DNA from: Tetradesmus obliquus
Taxonomy: Eukaryota; Chlorophyta; Chlorophyceae; Sphaeropleales; Scenedesmaceae
NCBI GenBank assembly: GCA_030272155.1
Contig: CP126192.1
Span: forward strand, 3,072,501 to 3,136,500
Direction: 5' to 3'
Length of the DNA stretch: 64,000 nt
How positions within the stretch are numbered: position 1 is the first letter of the stretch; each line of letters starts with the position of its first letter. Made by a program: the position numbers and the translations under genes. Below are positions 57,103 to 64,000 of this stretch, piece after piece. The notes under the pieces are model-generated. The model was not told where the DNA came from. It ran no database searches and worked only from the letters and a program-made list of their open reading frames with translations.

Positions 57103-58984
57103 AGCTGAATCAAGCAATAACTGAATGACGATTAGAACAAGAGCTAGGGTGCCGCAAAGGCGACAGAACTAGGACAAGTGGATGCCTACAAACGCACGGG
57201 GACGCAAGTCCGAGGACAATTGAAGTGCAAATACGACAACCAAACTCTGTCTTCTCCGCGTTAAACGTTAATCCCAACAGGCTCGTGCACGAGGCCGGAG
57301 CAGAATATATAATTTTGGTGCTCCTAAACCCGGGCTAGGTTCGCCTGTCATTCATGCCCGGGATGCCGGCGACCCTGACCGACCCGAAGAAGTGTATGCT
57401 TTGTTTTGTCAATTGGGAGTTAGTTGTCACACTGAAAACGCAGCAGTGCATGAGTTAGCCTGGCGTGATTCACCTCCAGACACCGTGGCGTGTGCTGGTC
57501 GCAGGGCCCGAGTGTAACTGCAGCCTCACTTATCGTTTTAACTGCTGAATTACATATTCTGAGCAACTTTCAGGACGCACCACTTCACCTACAAGTTGTG
57601 TGACCTCGGGTTCCCGTTTCAAGTCTTCTTCTATCCTTTTTTTCCTGCGTCGTCAATCTGGCACAACATTTGGTCGACGATAAATATCATGAATGTTTAG
57701 TCAACAGATAGCCGGCACGGCGATAGTGCATCATTCGTACATCTGGCACTGTCTGCAGTGCATGAGTTCCATCACTTGCTCAAGAGGCCCACTGACGTCA
57801 GGATGATAAGCCTGGTGGTCATGACCTACTCATGACCTATTCATTAGAACCTTTGTATGCCACAGCTGTTGAACTCCGACAGCACGCCCTGTACAGGTGG
57901 TGTGCTGTGCTGACAAGCGGTAGTTTGAACAGCACTCACACTGCATGCATGCAGTACTCCATCCTTGTGCATGTGTAACGGGAAATATGGAACTCAAAGA
58001 ACTACTGTGTGATTGCAATGTATTGATACGGTGGCTGCATGCGTGGTGTATGCTGAAAATGTGACACTGTGCCAGGGCTTGTAGGGGGGCTGCACATGAC
58101 TGTGCTTCTGAGTCGTCAGACACCTGGCAGCTGCCCGAGAGCGACGACAGGATAATCTTTCATTTCAAAACAGCATAACCTCCCTTGTATAGCCTCGTTT
58201 GCATGCTGCATTCATCAGCTGATTGATGGGTTGGAACGCTGTGCACCGATGGGTTGAGGGTGCAAGCAGGTTCCAAGTCAGCATACACGGCCAGCAGCAC
58301 GCATGACGCAGCGAGCTGCAACCGTCACCGCTGTAGTACTGTGACATGGCGTTTTGAGCACACGGTGCGCACCAGTGCCAGGTGCATGTCCTGGCTTTTT
58401 TACACGCATAGCCCGTGCTCCACGTTACCCGCGCTGTGCACATCAGGGTGGATAGGCTGCCAACAAAACGCGTCAGTTTGCTTAAATTGGCTTGTCTGGT
58501 CATTTGGTGATCTGCCCATCGCTGTTGTATCACAACCGCTTGTAAACTGCTGGCATATGCAGGCATGGCATCGAGATCCACTCTACAAATGTTGTCGGTG
58601 ACAGGTAAAGCGGGACACCACATGTGTGAATTTGATGCGCTAGCTGCAGCAGCATCAACAGTGGCACAACAAGGCTGCTGCAGCAGCAGCAGCTGCAACA
58701 GCAGCAGCACAGCAGCACTACCAGTATAGTTGCTTAGCAGTGTCGTATGAGTTACAGGGTCCCAATGCATCAGAGTGGTGGTCAAACGTCTCTGAAGGTG
58801 CTCATTGCAGTTGCGCTGCAGATGCAGTTGCTGTCATGTCCTGCATGAAGTGTCCAGCTGCACCTCGCAGCTGCTACCTGCCTGTCCTGCTAGGGCTGCT
58901 CGTAGCCACAGCACATCTGAAGCACCCGATGCACTGGGCAACAGTGCGGAGCTGCTGTGTCTGCTGGGTAAGGTAGACTTGTTT
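57103..58984. promoter_or_regulatory. Divergent interval, PNRC-like / SUOX
   Basis: 1.9 kb between divergent ATGs. An AT-rich TATATAAT-like string at about 57305-57313 lies some 205 bp upstream of the PNRC-like ATG and may be a core promoter for it. Frames upstream of 58985 are open toward SUOX but lack an ATG. No other exon was recognised. Confidence 0.45.
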
Positions 58985-59925
58985 ATGCCTGCCTGTGCTG
59001 TCCTTGTAGGCCGAGGCTGGGGGTGCACATCTGCATCATGCTGCAGCTGGGCCCGCAGCCTCAGCAGCTTCAACAGCAGCAGCACACACGCAAACAGCAG
59101 CAGCCACAGCCAGCAGTCTGGAGGCCTCAGGCCGTCAGTGTGGGGCCTGCTCGGAGTTGCAGCCGCTGCCGGCGGTGTTGCATTCAGCAGCAGCGCGGTT
59201 GCAGACACGCGCACCAAGGAGCTCAAAGCCGCAGCTGCAGCATCCAAGCCTGCAGCGCAGGCAGCGCTGCAGCAGCAGCTCAAGGGCAGTGATGGGCTGC
59301 CAGTGTTCACAGCAGAGGAAGTGGCGCAGCACCGCACACCCAAAGACCGCGTGTGGGTCACATACAAGGATGGAGTGTACGACGTCACAGACTTTGTTGC
59401 CCAGGTGAGAGCCACAGAGTTTGACAGCTGGACAGCTGTTGCGCTGCCATTTTGCGCTGCTGCAGTGCCTTGCATATCTGTGTGCTCTGCTCGCTCTTGT
59501 GCATGTACTGGCTGGCGCTGACCTTCTCTGCGTGGCTGCACACTCCCTTGCACTGCAGCACCCAGGCGGCGCCGCCAAGATCATGCTCGCAGGTGAGCGT
59601 GCAGCACAGCGGCATCAGTCACTGGTGCTGGGGCAGCATCGCTGCGGCCAGGTACCATGTGCGCGCGGAGGCAGCAGCTGTGTGATGTGGTTTGCGCTGG
59701 CAGTAGTTGTGGTACTGGTGTATGCTATGCGTTGTGCACGCTGTGAATTGCGCAGTTACTGGCCAGTGCCAGCCTTGCCAGCAACAAGCAGCGGAGACCT
59801 TGCGACCTTGCTTGGCATCCGCACGTCTAGGCCACTGGCACGCTGTCCCTGCTGTTTCGCCCCTGCGCTCACATGCAACTGACCTGGCACCTGCGTCTGC
59901 TGCTATGTCGTGATGCTTGATTGCC

Positions 59926-59989
<64 letters not shown>

Positions 59990-62900
59990 CTGGCGGTTCT
60001 GTGGAGCCCTTCTGGGGCCTGTACCAGCAGCACATGAAGCAGGAGGTGCGCGACATCCTTGCGCAGTACCGCATCGGCAGCCTCAAAGGCGGTGCGGCAG
60101 CAGTAGCGCCTACAGAAGACCCGTACCGCAACGAGCCGCGGCGTCACCCGGCGCTGATCGTGCGCAGTGACAAGCCGTTCAACGGCGAGACGCCGGCGGA
60201 GCTGCTGGTAGCGTCACCGGTGACGCCCAACGACATGTTCTTTGTGCGCCACCACCTGCCAGTGCCGGTGATCGATGACAAGTTCACAGTCACGGTGAGA
60301 GACGCCTCTGCACCCTGGTGCAATGTGCGAATTTTGTTTTGTTGCGCCAATTCATGCTAGCTGCAGCGTGCGCAGTGCAGTTTCAGCATGTGTCTTGAAT
60401 CAGCGCTCTTCACCTGTGGCTGCACTGCCGCAGCCCTCAGCAGCCACCAAGGCTGCAGCCATCTTCACTCAATCCGCGCAACTTTTTGTTGCCCCCGCCC
60501 GCGGCCACTCAGCTTGAGCACAGCTACAATGAGCGCGACATAAAAGAAAGAGCCGCGCAGCGCGCTTCACCGCGCTGCTGTCCTGTTGATGCACTGTAGG
60601 TGGAAGGCGCGGGCATGCGCTCCCTGCAGCTGTCCGTGCAGCAGCTGCAGCAGAACTTCAAGAAGGCGCAGGTGGCGGCCACGGTGCAGTGCACGGGCAA
60701 CAGGCGCACAGAGATGAAGGCGGCGCCCGCACCAGGCGGCAGCGGCGCGCAGATCAAGGGGCTGGACTGGGAAGTGGGCGCCATCAGCAACGCGGAGTGG
60801 GGAGGCGTGCTGCTGCGTGACGTGCTGCTGGCGGCAGGTGCGTTGCAGGGTGTGCTGGCACACAGCCGCCTACACCATGGTCATGGGGCAGGCTTGATAC
60901 ACGTGTGTGGCACACAGCCGCCTACACCATGGTCATGGGGCAGGCTTGATACACGTGTGTGTGGCAAACACGTGGATTGACCAGGAGAGAAGTGGGGAAA
61001 ACCTGACTCGGGTTTATGGCATAAAGTCTTCTGTTAATGCTTTTCAGGTAGAACTCTCATCAAGTTTGCTCCTGATGAACTAGCTGCGGGGTCTGCGCAA
61101 GCAGTTCAGCAACTGCAGCAGCAGCAACCTGTGCCTGCCGCATCGCACCGACGCCGCTGTGTACCCCGCCGCGCAGGCCTGCAGCCCGGCGACGCTTCCG
61201 TGCAGCACATCCACCTGATCGGCCTGGACACTGATATGACAGGCACACCCTACGCGGCCTCCATCCCTATTGACAAGGCACTGAGTGAGGCAGGCGATGT
61301 GCTGCTGGCCTGGGAGATGAACGGGCAGCCCATCCCGGCTGACCACGGCGGTCCGCTGCGCGTGGTGGTGCCGGGCACCACGGGCGCGCGCAGCGTCAAG
61401 TGGATCGGTGAGCCTCGAGCTGGTGGTGGCTGTGGCGTGCTGCACTGTCCTTGGTCTGAGTTTGCTGCCTGCTGTGTTGCCTGCTTGCTGTGAGCATGCA
61501 TCTGCGAGTGCCTGGTACTTGCTGCTGCTCTTCACGACTGCCATGTGTTTCCTGCAGGCCGCATCGTGGCCAGCGCTGACGAGTGTCAGGGCCACTGGCA
61601 GCAGAAGGACTACAAGGCGTTCTCGCCTGGCACTGACTGGTGAGCCGCAGCTGGTGCCAACAGCAAGTGAGCAGCAGCAGCAAGTGAGCCGCAGCAGCGA
61701 GCTACAGCTTGTGCCAGTAGCAGCAGCAACACATGAGCCGCAGCAGCAGCTGCGCCGCAGGTGGTGCAATGCGTGGCAGGCTGCTGCTTGCTGTTGTTGC
61801 CGCTGGCATTCCTGCAAGTACGCCGACGACCAAGATGGCTGACAGCCACACTTTTGCCATGACAACAAGCTCACACTTGGCCTACTCACGTTGCATTGCC
61901 GGATCGCCATCATACATTACGCGCGCCCCTAACCGCCACCACCATGTGCCTGCTCTGTTGCAGGGACGCCATTGACTGGTCAGCAGCGCCCGCCATCCAG
62001 GAGATGCCGGTGGTGTCTGCCATCTGCGAGCCAGCAGAAGGAGCTGAGGTCAGCACATACGACGGCGAGGTGAACACATATGAACACATATGCATGTGTC
62101 AGGATGTTTGTGTGCCATATCATACGCCTGCCTGGCACACCTCCCGTTGCCTCAGTGACTGTGGTGATGGGATTGCTGGTCTTCATGACAAGGGTCAGCT
62201 GTTGTTGCTTGGCAGGTGGCTGCAGCAATGTGCATGTACGCTAGCTGCAGCAGAGCAAGCGCTGCAGTTTCATTTCGCGCTGATGGCGCCTGTGCTACGT
62301 GCTGCGACGTAGCCAGCTGCACCCAACAGCACAAGGCAACCTGCGCTGACCTGCAGCGTGCATTTTCTCTTCTCTTGCCCATGAGCATGCATCCTTATCT
62401 GTTCTCGTGACCCGTTGCGTGGCCTTGGCAGGTCACCATCAAGGGGTACGCGTGGAGCGGCGGCGGCCGTGACATCATCCGCGTGGACGTCTCTGCCGAT
62501 GGCGGCAAGACCTGGTCGCCAGCCAAACTCAGCAAGCACCCGCACAGCCGCCCCTCGCGCGCGTGGGCGTGGACGCTGTATGAGGCCACGCTGCCGCTGC
62601 CGGAGGGCTTCAAGGGTCAGCTGCAGCTGGCCTGCAAGGCCACCGACCAGAGCTACAACACGCAGCCGGAGGACGTGAGCAGCATCTGGAACATCCGCGG
62701 CCTGGTCAACAACGCGTGGCACAAGGTGCGCGCGTGGCTTGCTGCACCTGTCGAGCAGGCCCTGGCGGTGCCAACGCAGTGTGCTGCTAGCGGCAGCGGC
62801 CTGCATCACTACCAGATATACGCCAGCTGTGCTTTGCCTGCTGGGCAATACATTGGGAGGGTGTTGTGGCGGCTGGGGTGGGCATCGTCTTGCGCTCTAG

Positions 62901-63141
62901 CAGGTGGAGGATTGCTGCACATAGCTGGAGCATTCATCAACTAAATATGCAGCAGGCCTAGAGCGGTCTTCTGTTGACAAGCGCTCAATGCCTTGTCAGG
63001 ATCATAATCCCTAACCAAATACGTTTGAAGCTAGGATGTCTGGTGCAGTGCTTTGGCGCCTTTGTGCCTAAGCTGGCTAACAACTGTCCACTGCTGCTGC
63101 TGCTCTCATGCTGACAGGTGAATGTGTCTGTCGTGGAGTGA
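58985..63141 (+). CDS. SUOX: Sulfite oxidase with N-terminal cytochrome b5 domain
   Basis: Nine exons: 58985-59404, 59559-59592 (34 nt), 59990-60294, 60600-60837, 61177-61407, 61558-61639, 61964-62069, 62432-62725 and 63118-63141 (24 nt). They encode 577 residues. The presequence contains a hydrophobic segment ([16 protein letters not shown]), as in mitochondrial intermembrane-space SUOX. The cytochrome b5 domain has [14 protein letters not shown]; heme His141 is in HPGG and the second His is about 166 in LYQQHMKQE. The molybdenum-cofactor domain holds [10 protein letters not shown] and the Mo-ligand Cys284 in VQCTGNRR. Next come [20 protein letters not shown] and VKWIGR. The dimerisation domain has [34 protein letters not shown] and the tail VNVSVVE. 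It oxidises sulfite to sulfate, probably passing electrons to cytochrome c. Plant SO lacks the heme domain, so this is the animal-type layout. The start is the only in-frame ATG seen. Confidence 0.92.
59929..59985 (+). repeat. (CTG)19 run directly before a SUOX 3' splice site
   Basis: Nineteen uninterrupted CTG units end four bases (CCAG) before the exon that begins at 59990. The repeat therefore replaces the polypyrimidine tract of this intron. Confidence 0.95.
60857..60960 (+). repeat. Perfect 52-bp tandem duplication in SUOX intron 4
   Basis: Two identical 52-bp units, 60857-60908 and 60909-60960, lie just after the donor at 60838. The identity suggests a recent duplication. Confidence 0.9.
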
Positions 63142-64000
63142 GGCGCACTTCACCCCCATCAGCAATTATTGCTGTCCGTGACTGCTGCGGACCCAAATTG
63201 CCTGGGCGTGACTACTTGTGCGTTCTCATGGGAAACATGCCGCTGGCAATGGTGGCACCCTGGCAACGCTTTCTGGTCCCTTTCTGCAACGAAGCGCTGT
63301 CACACGCTGCCACCTGAGCTTGAAGGGCAAGCATGTTCATCGACTTTCTGGAGCTGAGCCCTGCCGCATGCGCTGAAAAACTGCGCAGTGTAAACAAAAT
63401 TGCCATGGTGGTTCCTTCTAGCACATGTTAGAAGCAGGGCTTTGCTAGGTGCAATGCTAACTATCTTACTCATGCTGACGTCACTGCAGTGCCTGCGAGC
63501 ACGTGATTGTCAGTCAGTGAAAGGAGTAGGGATGCTCCCTCTTGCTGCTGAGCGGGCCGTGGCGTGTATTGTTGCTGTGGCTTAATGACATCAATTACGG
63601 GAGATGGCCCGGAAGATCTATCTTATCTGTACATGCGAGCACAAAAGTTACAAGGCAATCAGTGACGAGCACCAAAAAAAGAATGCTGGTCAAATGAAAC
63701 GAAACACATCAGCTCATGAGTCACTGCAACAACTGAAACGCATAGACCGTCGCACACCAATTTGGCAGCCTGCTGGGCAGCACTGCTGCTTGCACCTGAG
63801 CATGCTCAGGTATGCTGCGCAGCACAGACCTGCTGCAAGAAAGAAGGCGCTTGAGTCACTGTGATGACCAGACTGTGCACTTCGTGAGATACGAATGTAA
63901 AGCATACATCCACCACTCAATGTTATGGCCACACGTGTGTACGAACAGCCTGCCAGTGGCTGTGCTACCACAGGCTGCATTCAGGCGCCTATCCATACAT
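63142..64000. other. 3' flank of SUOX to the window edge
   Basis: SUOX 3' UTR and flanking DNA. No exon with recognisable sequence is seen on either strand. Confidence 0.5.
63389..63393 (+). terminator. Candidate TGTAA poly(A) signal of SUOX
   Basis: TGTAA about 250 nt downstream of the TGA at 63139-63141, on the coding strand. Confidence 0.4.

Noticed and set aside
58805..58984. SUOX coding start upstream of 58985
   Set aside because: The frame is open, but the codon at 58805 is TTG and no ATG exists in frame before 58985.
1..64000. CRISPR arrays, bacterial operons or prophage
   Set aside because: No regularly spaced repeats with unique spacers are present; all recognised genes are intron-containing eukaryotic nuclear genes.

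Overview
The window looks like nuclear DNA from a chlorophycean green alga, most plausibly a Sphaeropleales relative such as Scenedesmus/Tetradesmus; the taxon is an inference. The reasons are intron-rich genes with gtgagt-type donors, TGTAA near-upstream poly(A) motifs after several stops, abundant CAG/CTG trinucleotide runs in exons and introns, and a mixed gene set: plastid LIL3, mitochondrial COQ3 and sulfite oxidase, and an axonemal protein. Gene models were rebuilt by hand by joining exons at GT-AG sites (one GC-AG) and checking that reading phase is kept. Four very short exons (59, 34, 24 and 21 nt) are included.

Layout, left to right. 1-1915 (+): 3' part of a Gln/Ala-rich protein of unknown function. 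5186-11447 (-): 14-exon secreted PhoX-type (DUF839) phosphatase-like protein. 13090-20526 (-): 12-exon KPC1/RNF123-type SPRY ubiquitin ligase whose C-terminal catalytic domain is an E4-like U-box instead of the usual RING. 21027-22898 (+): membrane-anchored extended SDR (dihydroflavonol-reductase-like). 25066-27603 (-): LIL3. 28692-31826 (-): BaxI_1/YccA-like membrane protein. 32878-39014 (-): SF1/BBP branchpoint-binding protein with one zinc knuckle and two RRMs. 39578-42809 (+): EFHB/CFAP21-like axonemal protein. 43521-44983 (-): ESCRT-III CHMP2/VPS2. 45490-47456 (+): COQ3. 48043-51816 (+): TPR protein. 56146-57102 (-): small PNRC-like protein. 58985-63141 (+): sulfite oxidase with an N-terminal cytochrome b5 domain.

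The genes are not an operon and serve unrelated housekeeping roles: phosphate scavenging, ubiquitination, chlorophyll and thylakoid biogenesis, splicing, cilia, ESCRT, ubiquinone and sulfite detoxification. Four pairs are divergent: KPC1-like/SDR, SF1/EFHB, CHMP2/COQ3 and PNRC-like/SUOX. The first three share about 500-560 bp promoters. Convergent pairs are separated by longer gene-free stretches, the largest (51817-56145) being A/C-rich on the + strand.

The most notable observations are the RING-to-U-box replacement in the KPC1-like ligase, a perfect 20-bp hairpin in its last intron, a duplicated exon tail with an intact donor in the PhoX gene, a heme-containing animal-type sulfite oxidase in an alga, a ciliary inner-junction gene, and a strand-biased association of (CTG)n runs with 3' splice sites.
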